A stretch of 64,000 bases of DNA from UBA1431 sp002329665 (GTDB taxonomy: Bacteria; Bacillota; Clostridia; Christensenellales; UBA1431). The position numbers were made by a program, and so were the translations under genes. The stretch is taken from the NCBI GenBank assembly GCA_040772545.1, contig JAXGXY010000001.1:1054001-1118000 (forward strand), written 5' to 3'. The stretch's first letter is position 1, and every line of letters starts with the position of its first letter. This document shows positions 41,402 through 48,399 of the stretch, in pieces. The notes below the pieces were generated by a model. The model was given only the letters and a program-made list of their open reading frames with translations, had not been told where the DNA came from and made no database searches.

Positions 41402-42142
41402 ATGGGTTATTTGAAAAGACTCGTTGGTATCGCAGTGCTGTTGTCCGTATTAATGCTGGTAGGATGTAGCGCACAGGCTCCGTCGTCCCAATCGTCGTCC
41501 CAGAATGAACCCACCGCCGCCGAGCAGTCTTCACAGCCCGCACCTACGAAGGAACAAACCAAGGAGGCAAACTGGGTCATCGAAATAAACGACAGCCAAC
41601 AGGTTACCGACGCAGACGGACTGGTCTGGAACTATAAACTGTCTATGTACGCAAGCAAGGCAGGGGGAAAAGACGTTCTGGGCAATTACACCGGCGAAAT
41701 CGTGCTGAATATGGAGCCGGACCTCGATTCGGCCAAGGCGCTGGCGGCCAGGGAAGGCGCCCAACTTCTCGCTATGCTCTTTGAACATCGTTCCGAAGCA
41801 CAGAATGTCTCCTTCGAGGTAATGGAGCACGACGCGGACCAATATGCAAAGCTTATGAAACAAGCCATGCCCGACGATCCCCTGCTGCAATTCGATCCCA
41901 CCACCACAATAGATTGTTTTGCCATAACCAATGTCACGTTCCAGGCGACGCAGAAACCGATACAAATGACCATTAGTGACGATGAGGGGGCAATATCGGG
42001 TTCCGTGCCCGGCCGTACAGTGACCGTTACCGTACCCATGGAACTCACGATAGAGGGCGCAACGGTTTATTGCCACATCTATGAAACGGTGCATCCGGTG
42101 GGCGCCTTCAAAGGCGTGATAACAGGCGACGTTATAAGCTGA
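41402..42142 (+). CDS. Lipoprotein of unknown function
   Basis: 246 residues from the ATG at 41402 with GAAAGGA upstream. Signal peptide with lipobox LMLVGCSAQ, a Ser/Gln-rich linker, then an exported domain without a family I recognise. It is less GC-rich than the core operons. No partner gene is obviously linked. Confidence 0.72.
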   Translation: MGYLKRLVGIAVLLSVLMLVGCSAQAPSSQSSSQNEPTAAEQSSQPAPTKEQTKEANWVIEINDSQQVTDADGLVWNYKLSMYASKAGGKDVLGNYTGEIVLNMEPDLDSAKALAAREGAQLLAMLFEHRSEAQNVSFEVMEHDADQYAKLMKQAMPDDPLLQFDPTTTIDCFAITNVTFQATQKPIQMTISDDEGAISGSVPGRTVTVTVPMELTIEGATVYCHIYETVHPVGAFKGVITGDVIS

Positions 42143-42189
42143 ACGCGCATTGAGGCGGCTTTTTCGTCAATGGAAAAACCCATGGCGGC

Positions 42190-42217
42190 TTGACAAATTT
42201 TGTAATGTCAGTATCAT
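42190..42217 (+). promoter_or_regulatory. Promoter of the ECF-S/kinase operon
   Basis: TTGACA (42190-42195), 16-base spacer, TATCAT (42212-42217), giving a leader of about 90 bases. Confidence 0.55.
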
Positions 42218-42243
42218 ATTAATATAGTTGCATATCTACAAAT

Positions 42244-42291
42244 GACGCCACGAAGGTATTTGCTCCACAAGGAGGGTATCTTCGTGGCGTC
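42244..42291 (+). promoter_or_regulatory. Strong leader hairpin before the ECF S-component gene
   Basis: GACGCCACGAAG (42244-42255) pairs perfectly with CTTCGTGGCGTC (42280-42291). Inside, CTCC (42263-42266) pairs with GGAG (42271-42274) around ACAA, with symmetric-looking GGTATT/GGTATC internal parts. TTATTTATC follows, a weak terminator tail, and the ribosome site GAAAGGTG comes next. This may be an attenuator or a small ligand-sensing element; I match it to no known class. Confidence 0.5.
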
Positions 42292-42315
42292 TTATTTATC
42301 GAAAGGTGAAAAATC

Positions 42316-42864
42316 ATGAAAAAATCATCGGTAAGGAATTTGGCGTACTCCGGATTGTTTCTCGCGCTGTGTCTTCTGCTGCCGTTTTTAACCGGACAGA
42401 TACCGCAATTCGGGAACATGCTTCTCCCGATGCACCTGCCCGTGCTGCTCTGCGGTTTTATCTGCGGGTGGCCGTACGGCCTGGCCGTCGGCTTCATATC
42501 GCCATTATTGCGCAGCATGCTGTTCGGCATGCCTCCTATGTTCCCAACTGCGGTGGCAATGGCGTTTGAATTGGCGGTATACGGTTTGTTGTCGGGGCTT
42601 TTCTACAAGATTTTCCCGAAAAAAAACGTTTTCATCTATGTTTCCCTACTCCTCGCAATGGTTGGCGGCAGGCTTATCTGGGGTGCCGTCGCCTACCTGT
42701 TATACGGCATGGGTGGCACGGCTTTGACGTGGCAAATGTTTTTTTCCGGCGCGATACTGGCCGCATGGCCGGGCATCCTGATTCAGATCGTGCTGATCCC
42801 AGTTATAGTGATGGCGGTTAACCGCACAAATAGATTTGACAGGACGCAGGGCATGGCGGCATGA
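42316..42864 (+). CDS. ECF transporter S-component
   Basis: 182 residues, five to six membrane helices. NLAYSGLFLALCLLLPFLTGQIPQFGNMLLPMHLPVLLCGFICGWPYG is the substrate-binding subunit pattern of energy-coupling-factor vitamin transporters. The EcfA/A'/T module is not adjacent, so it would be a group II system sharing a common energiser. The vitamin is unknown. It overlaps the following kinase gene by four bases, which suggests that the kinase traps the imported compound by phosphorylation. Confidence 0.85.
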   Translation: MKKSSVRNLAYSGLFLALCLLLPFLTGQIPQFGNMLLPMHLPVLLCGFICGWPYGLAVGFISPLLRSMLFGMPPMFPTAVAMAFELAVYGLLSGLFYKIFPKKNVFIYVSLLLAMVGGRLIWGAVAYLLYGMGGTALTWQMFFSGAILAAWPGILIQIVLIPVIVMAVNRTNRFDRTQGMAA

Positions 42865-43991
42865 AGGACATACTGCTCGCGCATTACAAAAGGTATCCTG
42901 CAATGCAGATTCAGGATATGGTCAAGTTGATCTATCAAAATGAATTTGCCGGAAGGCACCTCAAAGCATGTCCGAACCGGGCCCAGTCGCAAATCGAGGA
43001 AGAACGCCGTACATCGCGTGACGCTGTGGCGCCTGTCGTATTGGAGGATATCGGGAACGAGCTGTGCCGGTTTCATTTATCGGGCATCAACGCCACGGGC
43101 ATCAGCCCTACGACATTGACCCGATTGTTTCTCAATACCGCGGATTCCGTCGAGGGCAGCATCCGGCGATTCGAAGAAAAACTGCAAGAGTTCAGAGAAT
43201 GCTGCCGGCTTCAAATCCTGCCCTACGATGTCAACGAGCTGGATCATTATCTCGAGATGCGCAGACAAGAGGGGTACCCGCCTGTAAAACACAGCGAAGC
43301 GTATCATAAGGCCTATTCCCCGGCATACCGCATCATCAGCATGGCACATGCGCGATGCATCGAAGTGTTCTCCAGAATAGACGCGTTGCTTGAATGCAGG
43401 GATTCCGTATGCGTGGCGATAGACGGTCCGTGCGGCGCCGGGAAAAGTACGTTGTCCGCGCTCATAGGCGGCGTATACGATTGTAATGTGTTTCACATGG
43501 ACGATTTTTTCCTGCGGCCTGAACAAAAAACCGAGGCGCGAATAAACGAGGCCGGAGGCAATGTCGATTACGAACGGTTTCATAAAGAAGTCGTATCCCG
43601 ATTGACAAGCGTAAAAGGTTTTTCCTATTGCGCATACAGATGCAAAACGAATTCCATGAGCCGGCCGATACGAGTCAAACCCAAAAGGCTCAATATCATT
43701 GAGGGCGCATATAGTATGCATCCGACGCTCGCCGGTTACTATGATCTCAGGATCTTCCTGGATATTGACAGCGCAGAGCAGAAACGCCGGATACTGAAAA
43801 GAAGCGGCCCTGAACTGTATAACCGGTTCGTCAACGAGTGGATACCATACGAAAACAGATATTTCAACGAGATGCAGGTTGTGCGCCGGTGCGAGTTGTA
43901 TTTCCATGCTGCGGACATGGAATCAGGGTTGCCGCAAACCGCCAGAATCAAACAGAGCGCAAACCGAAAACAACGAATAACGATCGAATAA
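42861..43991 (+). CDS. P-loop kinase (uridine-kinase-like) with large N-terminal domain
   Basis: 376 residues. The C-terminal half is a nucleoside/vitamin-kinase-like P-loop domain: Walker A DGPCGAGKSTL (about residue 195), HMDDFFLRPEQK, INIIEGAYSMHP-like strand and YDLRIFLDID. Residues 1-175 form a separate helical domain (YKRYPAMQIQDMVKLIYQNEFAGRHL) of unknown role. Start overlaps the ECF S-component stop (ATGA). The pair reads as an import-and-phosphorylate salvage system for a nucleoside or vitamin. Confidence 0.8.
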   Translation: MKDILLAHYKRYPAMQIQDMVKLIYQNEFAGRHLKACPNRAQSQIEEERRTSRDAVAPVVLEDIGNELCRFHLSGINATGISPTTLTRLFLNTADSVEGSIRRFEEKLQEFRECCRLQILPYDVNELDHYLEMRRQEGYPPVKHSEAYHKAYSPAYRIISMAHARCIEVFSRIDALLECRDSVCVAIDGPCGAGKSTLSALIGGVYDCNVFHMDDFFLRPEQKTEARINEAGGNVDYERFHKEVVSRLTSVKGFSYCAYRCKTNSMSRPIRVKPKRLNIIEGAYSMHPTLAGYYDLRIFLDIDSAEQKRRILKRSGPELYNRFVNEWIPYENRYFNEMQVVRRCELYFHAADMESGLPQTARIKQSANRKQRITIE

Positions 43992-44055
43992 TCAAAACCC
44001 CGCAGGCCGCATGGGCGTGTTGACAAAACCATCGACCTTCGATCGACTCTGAACG

Positions 44056-44180
44056 CAGGAGATCAAGGTGAATATCGCATATCGCTGGTATTTGGGGCTT
44101 GATCTTGAGGACAGCGTTCCCGACCATTCGACGCTTTCGCAGAACAGACGACGCCGATTCAAAGGCAGCGGGGTTTCTCC
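44056..44180 (+). mobile_element. Remnant of an IS1182-type transposase
   Basis: One frame reads QEIKVNIAYRWYLGLDLEDS then VPDHSTLSQNRRRRF, the IAYRWFLG...FSTF signature of IS1182/IS5-like transposases, with stops before and after. Only about 40 codons remain and no inverted repeats are visible. It lies between the kinase gene and the second tRNA array. Confidence 0.75.
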
Positions 44181-44224
44181 ACATCCCGCTTATAAAATAA
44201 AAGCATATCCGCTTTGAAGACGGC

Positions 44225-44256
44225 AAAAAGCCTGAGGCGATTTTCCCTCAGGCTTT
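44225..44256 (-). terminator. Terminator of the second tRNA array
   Basis: On the minus strand AAAGCCTGAGG/CCTCAGGCTTT followed by TT and GCC; 11-bp stem, about 55 bases after the last tRNA. Confidence 0.75.
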
Positions 44257-44285
44257 CTTTCTGTTGACATCCCTTTGTCAACACG

Positions 44286-44308
44286 CCCCGCATGGCTACG
44301 GGGTTTTT
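44286..44308 (+). terminator. Plus-strand hairpin with T-tract
   Basis: CCCCG/CGGGG with an eight-base loop and five T, facing the tRNA array; it would stop readthrough from the kinase side. Confidence 0.55.
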
Positions 44309-44311
44309 CGT

Positions 44312-44387
44312 TGGTGGGCCATCAGGGACTCGAACCCGGGACACCCTGATTAAGAGTCAGGTGCTCTACCAACTGAGCTAATGGCCC
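44312..44387 (-). tRNA. tRNA-Lys (CTT)
   Basis: Acceptor GGGCCAT pairs with ATGGCCC, anticodon loop CTCTTAA (CTT), CCA encoded. Last gene of the minus-strand array. Confidence 0.94.
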
Positions 44388-44392
44388 AGACA

Positions 44393-44466
44393 TGGAGCGG
44401 GTGATGGGAATCGAACCCACACAGCCAGCTTGGAAGGCTGGAACTCTGCCATTGAGCTACACCCGC
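44393..44466 (-). tRNA. tRNA-Gly (TCC)
   Basis: Acceptor GCGGGTG/CACCCGC, anticodon stem CCAGC/GCTGG around CTTCCAA (TCC), CCA encoded. Confidence 0.94.
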
Positions 44467-44470
44467 AGAG

Positions 44471-44545
44471 TGGAGCGGCAGACGAGATTCGAACTCGCGA
44501 CATCCACCTTGGCAAGGTGGCACTCTACCACTGAGCTACTACCGC
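44471..44545 (-). tRNA. tRNA-Gly (GCC)
   Basis: Acceptor GCGGTAG/CTGCCGC (one G-T pair), anticodon stem CCACC/GGTGG around TTGCCAA (GCC), CCA encoded. Confidence 0.94.
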
Positions 44546-44546
44546 A

Positions 44547-44631
44547 TGGTGCGGGCGAAGAGATTCGAACTCCCACGCTTTTAGGCACCAGATCCTAAGT
44601 CTGGCGCGTCTGCCAATTCCGCCACGCCCGC
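44547..44631 (-). tRNA. tRNA-Leu (TAG)
   Basis: Class II with long variable arm. Acceptor GCGGGCG/CGCCCGC, anticodon loop CTTAGGA (TAG), intact GTTCGAATC T-loop, CCA encoded. Confidence 0.94.
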
Positions 44632-44639
44632 TCTTAGGG

Positions 44640-44715
44640 TGGTGACCCATCCGCGATTCGAACGCGGGACACCCTGATTAAAAGTCAGGTGCTCTGCCAA
44701 CTGAGCTAATGGGTC
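44640..44715 (-). tRNA. tRNA-Lys (TTT)
   Basis: Acceptor GACCCAT/ATGGGTC, anticodon loop CTTTTAA (TTT), CCA encoded. Close paralogue of tRNA-Lys(CTT) in this array. Confidence 0.94.
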
Positions 44716-44719
44716 ATAT

Positions 44720-44795
44720 TGGCTGGGGTGGCAGGACTCGAACCTACGTATGCGGGAGTCAAAGTCCCGTGCCTTACCCGCTTGGCTACACCCCA
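44720..44795 (-). tRNA. tRNA-Gln (TTG)
   Basis: Acceptor TGGGGTG/CACCCCA, anticodon stem CGGGA/TCCCG around CTTTGAC (TTG), CCA encoded. Confidence 0.94.
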
Positions 44796-44969
44796 TTGTT
44801 TCCACGCGCAAACAGTATCATAACATATAGCATATACCCTGTCAACGCGGGAACATGCATTGAAAACTGCGTACGCCAACGACCCGCATGTTTCGTTAAA
44901 ACAGCCCAGGGTGCGCTCGCTCAGGCCCGCCTGCCAGGCAGGGCAAAAGGCTTGGTCCCGCCGAAATAA

Positions 44970-45046
44970 TGGGGTGAGTAGTGGGAGTCGAACCCACGAC
45001 CTCCAGAGCCACAATCTGGCACTCTAACCGGCTGAGCTATACCCAC
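44970..45046 (-). tRNA. tRNA-His (GTG)
   Basis: Acceptor GTGGGTA/TACTCAC, anticodon loop TTGTGGC (GTG), discriminator C opposite the extra 5' G (45047), CCA encoded. A 174-base spacer without a visible gene separates it from tRNA-Gln. Confidence 0.94.
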
Positions 45047-45058
45047 CACACGACATAC

Positions 45059-45135
45059 TGGCGCGCCTACAGGGATTCGAACCCCGGACCTACGGCTTAG
45101 AAGGCCGTTGCTCTATCCAGCTGAGCTACAGGCGC
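45059..45135 (-). tRNA. tRNA-Arg (TCT)
   Basis: Acceptor GCGCCTG/TAGGCGC (one G-T pair), anticodon loop CTTCTAA (TCT), CCA encoded. First gene of the array. Confidence 0.94.
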
Positions 45136-45222
45136 ACATGCAAATCCGCGATTCCGGCCGGCTTTCAAAGGCGCTTAAACAAAGGCGGCAAGGGCCCGGC
45201 GAACGTCTGCCGACAGTATTGA

Positions 45223-45251
45223 ATTTTAACACAACTGCCGGTTACTGTCAA
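45223..45251 (-). promoter_or_regulatory. Promoter of the second tRNA array
   Basis: Minus-strand TTGACA (45246-45251), 17-base spacer, TAAAAT (45223-45228), about 90 bases before tRNA-Arg. Confidence 0.75.
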
Positions 45252-45389
45252 TATTAATCCGTTGTGCAAAAGCGCCCTCAAGACCCTCTTGCAGCCCCGT
45301 CGCGAGTCCTTCGGGAAAAGCCCCAACCCGGCACGCAGAGTATTTTAATAACCGTTCCCGTCGGCCGCCCGCGCAGCCCGCAACGACGG

Positions 45390-45902
45390 TCATTTCCGGG
45401 CGTCCAACCTCAGAAGGCTCGGGAAAATCTCCCCGCCCCGCAGTTCGATCAGGCCGCAGGTGGGATGCCTTTGCGGTCCGCGCGGCTCGGACGTGCTGCC
45501 GGGGTTCAGGAAAACGTGTCGGCCGCTGGCGAACAGCTCGGGCACGTGCGTATGCCCGTAGAGTGTGATGTCGTAGCCGTGCTTGACGGCGTTCCTGATG
45601 AGCGGGCGCGTGCCGAATTTGCGTATGCCGAAATGGTGGCCGTGGGTCAGGAAGAGCTTCCGCCCGCCGAGTTCGACCGTCAGTTCGGCGGGATAATTGC
45701 CGAAATCGCAGTTCCCGCCCACGGCGTATACAGGGATGTCGTAAACGGTCTCGACGAACTGGACGTCCCTGACGCCGTCGCCCAGGTGCATCAGGCAGTC
45801 GAGCTTCCCCAGCACGCCCAGCGCGCGCCGGATGGAAGCCAGGTTCCTGTGCGTGTCGGCGATCACGCCGACTCTGATGAGGCTTTCCTTCTCATCTTTC
45901 AT
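45390..45902 (-). CDS. YfcE/MJ0936-family metallophosphoesterase
   Basis: 170 residues. The complete metal-ligand set is present: IADTHRN, LGD, GNCD, THGH and GHTH. Such enzymes hydrolyse phosphodiesters; the natural substrate is unclear. Its start overlaps the rdgB stop by four bases (ATGA), a common clostridial order rph-rdgB-phosphoesterase. Confidence 0.9.
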   Translation of the reverse strand: MKDEKESLIRVGVIADTHRNLASIRRALGVLGKLDCLMHLGDGVRDVQFVETVYDIPVYAVGGNCDFGNYPAELTVELGGRKLFLTHGHHFGIRKFGTRPLIRNAVKHGYDITLYGHTHVPELFASGRHVFLNPGSTSEPRGPQRHPTCGLIELRGGEIFPSLLRLDARK

Positions 45903-46498
45903 CTGACCTGCTCCATGGCCAGCTTTTCCGCCAGGGTCCTGAGCGCACGGGCGCGGTGGCTGACCGTGTTCTTCTGCGCAGCGGACGCCTGCGCGAAGGT
46001 GCAGCCGAAAGGCTCGTACCAGAATAGGGGATCATAACCGAATCCGTTTTCGCCCTGCGGCGCGCGCAATATCCTGCCCTCGCAGCGCCCCTCGGCGGTA
46101 AACGTCTTCCCGTCCGCCCTGCAAAGGGCCACGCAGCATACGAACGAAGCGGCGCGATATGGCTCGTCCACATGTTCGAGCGCCCGAAGCAGCTTATCGT
46201 TATTCGCCGCGTCGCCTGCGCGCTCCCCGGCATACCGCGCCGAATGCACGCCGGGCGCGCCGCCGAGCGCGTCCACGCACAGGCCGGAATCGTCGGCCAG
46301 AGCGTCCATTTTAGAGATGCGCACGGCCTCTTTCGCCTTCTTCAGCGCGTTCTCCGCAAACGTCGCGCCGTCCTCGACTACGGTGAGTTCCAGCCCCGCC
46401 TGTGCGAGCGTGAGTACGCGCGGGTAGAACCCGGCAAAGATCGCCCGTATCTCTTCCAGCTTTCCTTCGTTGTTGGTCGCCAGCAGCAACGTATTCAT
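45899..46498 (-). CDS. rdgB: XTP/dITP diphosphatase
   Basis: 199 residues from the ATG at 46498 (TGAGGTGG upstream). Removes non-canonical purine triphosphates such as XTP and ITP. LLLATNNEGKLEEI, ADDSGLCVDALGGAPGVHSARYAG and GENGFGYDPLF are the Ham1/RdgB motifs. Downstream of rph in the same operon. Confidence 0.95.
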   Translation of the reverse strand: MNTLLLATNNEGKLEEIRAIFAGFYPRVLTLAQAGLELTVVEDGATFAENALKKAKEAVRISKMDALADDSGLCVDALGGAPGVHSARYAGERAGDAANNDKLLRALEHVDEPYRAASFVCCVALCRADGKTFTAEGRCEGRILRAPQGENGFGYDPLFWYEPFGCTFAQASAAQKNTVSHRARALRTLAEKLAMEQVR

Positions 46499-46549
46499 AC
46501 AGACCACCTCACACCCTTTGCATGTTGTCGCCCTAGTGAAAATGGGAGC

Positions 46550-47278
46550 CTACCGGCCGGGGTCCTCGCCCAACGCCCGCTTCTGCGCCCTGATCAGTTC
46601 CCGGATGCCTTTGTTGCCGAGGGCCAACAGCTCGTCCAGCTGCCTGCGCGAAAAAGGGCCGCCCTCGGCAGTGCCCTGCACTTCCACGACACCGCCTTTG
46701 CCCGTCATCACCAGGTTCAGATCCGCCTGCGCCCCGGAATCCTCCGTATAGCAAAGATCCAGCAGCGCCTTATTTTGCACCAGCCCGACGCTCACCGCCG
46801 CCACATGGTCCAGGAGCGGAGAATCGCTGAGGTCCACCTCTTTTCGATGGCGACGGACTGCCAGCGCCAGCGCCACGAACCCGCCAGTGACCGACGCCGT
46901 ACGCGTCCCGCCGTCGGCCTCGATCACGTCGCAGTCGACGGTGACGGTGCGTTCGCCCAGCAGCGCCATGTCTACCACGCTTCGCAGGCTTCTCCCGATC
47001 AGCCGCTGGATCTCCGCCGCGCGGCCGTCCTGCCTGAGAATGGGGCGCGGCTTGCGCTTCCTGCCGGTCGAACCGGGGAGCATGCCATACTCAGCGTGCA
47101 CCCAGCCGAGCCCCGTCTCCAGCCTGAAAGGCGGTACCTTGTCCTCCAGCGTCGCGGTGCAGATGACGCGCGTGCGGCCGCACTCCATCAGCACCGACCC
47201 GTCGGCCGACGGGATGAAGCCGGGCGTGATGGTGACCGGCCTCAATTCGTCCGCTTTTCGGTTGTCAATACGGATCAT
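46550..47278 (-). CDS. rph: Ribonuclease PH
   Basis: 242 residues from the ATG at 47278, which follows GGGAGAGGA. Phosphorolytic 3'-to-5' trimming of tRNA ends. MIRIDNRKADELRPVTITPGF, GYGML-type PGSTGRKRKPR and DGGTRTASVTGGFVAL are diagnostic. It starts 14 bases inside the end of gerM. A longer start ten codons upstream lies further inside gerM and lacks a ribosome site. Confidence 0.96.
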   Translation of the reverse strand: MIRIDNRKADELRPVTITPGFIPSADGSVLMECGRTRVICTATLEDKVPPFRLETGLGWVHAEYGMLPGSTGRKRKPRPILRQDGRAAEIQRLIGRSLRSVVDMALLGERTVTVDCDVIEADGGTRTASVTGGFVALALAVRRHRKEVDLSDSPLLDHVAAVSVGLVQNKALLDLCYTEDSGAQADLNLVMTGKGGVVEVQGTAEGGPFSRRQLDELLALGNKGIRELIRAQKRALGEDPGR

Positions 47279-48242
47279 ATTCCTCTCCCAACGTGTTGAA
47301 CGCCGCAACCGTTTCCGCGTCCGGCCAGAAATTCATCACGGGACGGTAATCGGCGCCCTCGACGGTGACCAGCATCGCGTTGGTATGCGCCAGTTCGTGG
47401 CACACGCAGCTGAGCGCCACCAGCACGCGGCTCTCGAGTCCGGGGTGTTCCGCCAGACAGTCGAACTCCCTGGAAAAATCCAGCCTCACTACGCCCTCCT
47501 CCACGCGCGCGTCGATAAGCCTGCAACCGGCCGGGAACATCGACGTCAGGCCGTATTCGGCCTTCGGCGTTATCATCGCGTTCACGGCCTGCTTCAGTGT
47601 GGGGAGACCGGTAAAATGCATCGTCACAGGCGCGAGCAGCCCGCTTTTCCCGCTGACGTAGTACAGGGTGCAGGTCACGCCGGCCTTCGTTTTCCCGCCC
47701 GCAAATATCTCGTTCACCGGTCTCGGTAGCAACACGCCCGCGACGTTGGTGCCCTTGGCGAGCGTGGTGACCGGCCGCCCGTCCACCGACAGGGACACCC
47801 CGTTTACCCCCTCGACGGAGCAGAGCGAATTGACGATGCAGTTGACCATCTCGCTTTCTTCGCGCGCGTTTTTGGGCTTCAACGTGCCGCTGACGATGTC
47901 GACTTTGGCGACGTTGTTCTGGACTTCGGCGCTAAACGTGAGTCTACGTGGCAGTACGGGGGTCAGTCCCAGCGGGTCTACGACGCAGCAGTTCTCGGCG
48001 TTGGCGAGCTGTGCGTAGAGTACCTCCGACACTATGTCGCCCATCGAACGTATCCTTCGCGCCGCCGGCACGATATACCCGTTCGCGCCACGGTAATAAA
48101 GCGTAACCTCCGCCCGCCGATCAGCCGGGTGCAGGGCCTTCGGCGTCGTTTCGTCCGCGTCGCCGCCGGAAGGGCCGCACCCCGAAACCAGGCATATGAG
48201 CAGCAGGACCGCGCCCGCCGCCCGAAAAGCGCTCCCTTTCAT
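47265..48242 (-). CDS. gerM: GerM-like lipoprotein with two GerMN domains
   Basis: 325 residues. Lipobox LVSGCGPS, then two copies of the GerMN domain (about 45-175 and 185-310), each with a VTLYY/CTLYYV strand and a VxVDFS-type strand (VAKVDIVSG, VVRLDFSREF). In Bacillus GerM is needed for sporulation and germination, helping the forespore-mother cell channel. ATG start after GGGGGG. Next gene is rph. Confidence 0.9.
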   Translation of the reverse strand: MKGSAFRAAGAVLLLICLVSGCGPSGGDADETTPKALHPADRRAEVTLYYRGANGYIVPAARRIRSMGDIVSEVLYAQLANAENCCVVDPLGLTPVLPRRLTFSAEVQNNVAKVDIVSGTLKPKNAREESEMVNCIVNSLCSVEGVNGVSLSVDGRPVTTLAKGTNVAGVLLPRPVNEIFAGGKTKAGVTCTLYYVSGKSGLLAPVTMHFTGLPTLKQAVNAMITPKAEYGLTSMFPAGCRLIDARVEEGVVRLDFSREFDCLAEHPGLESRVLVALSCVCHELAHTNAMLVTVEGADYRPVMNFWPDAETVAAFNTLGEEYDPY

Positions 48243-48338
48243 CAGATGTACCCCCCAAAGCCTGTTTTATACTCATGCGTATGCTTGGCTTTGGGAGAGT
48301 ATGAACGCTATATGCCTATTCTATCACATGTACGCCAA

Positions 48339-48367
48339 TGGACAAGTGTTTCGGCCGGCATTATAAT
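48339..48367 (+). promoter_or_regulatory. Promoter of rqcH
   Basis: TGGACA (48339-48344), 17-base spacer, perfect TATAAT (48362-48367). Confidence 0.6.
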
Positions 48368-48399
48368 GGACAGGAAAACGGGAAAGGGGGCAATCGCTC

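Noticed and set aside
44392..45014. Open frames across the second tRNA array
   Set aside because: Same artefact; complete tRNA cloverleaves cover the region.
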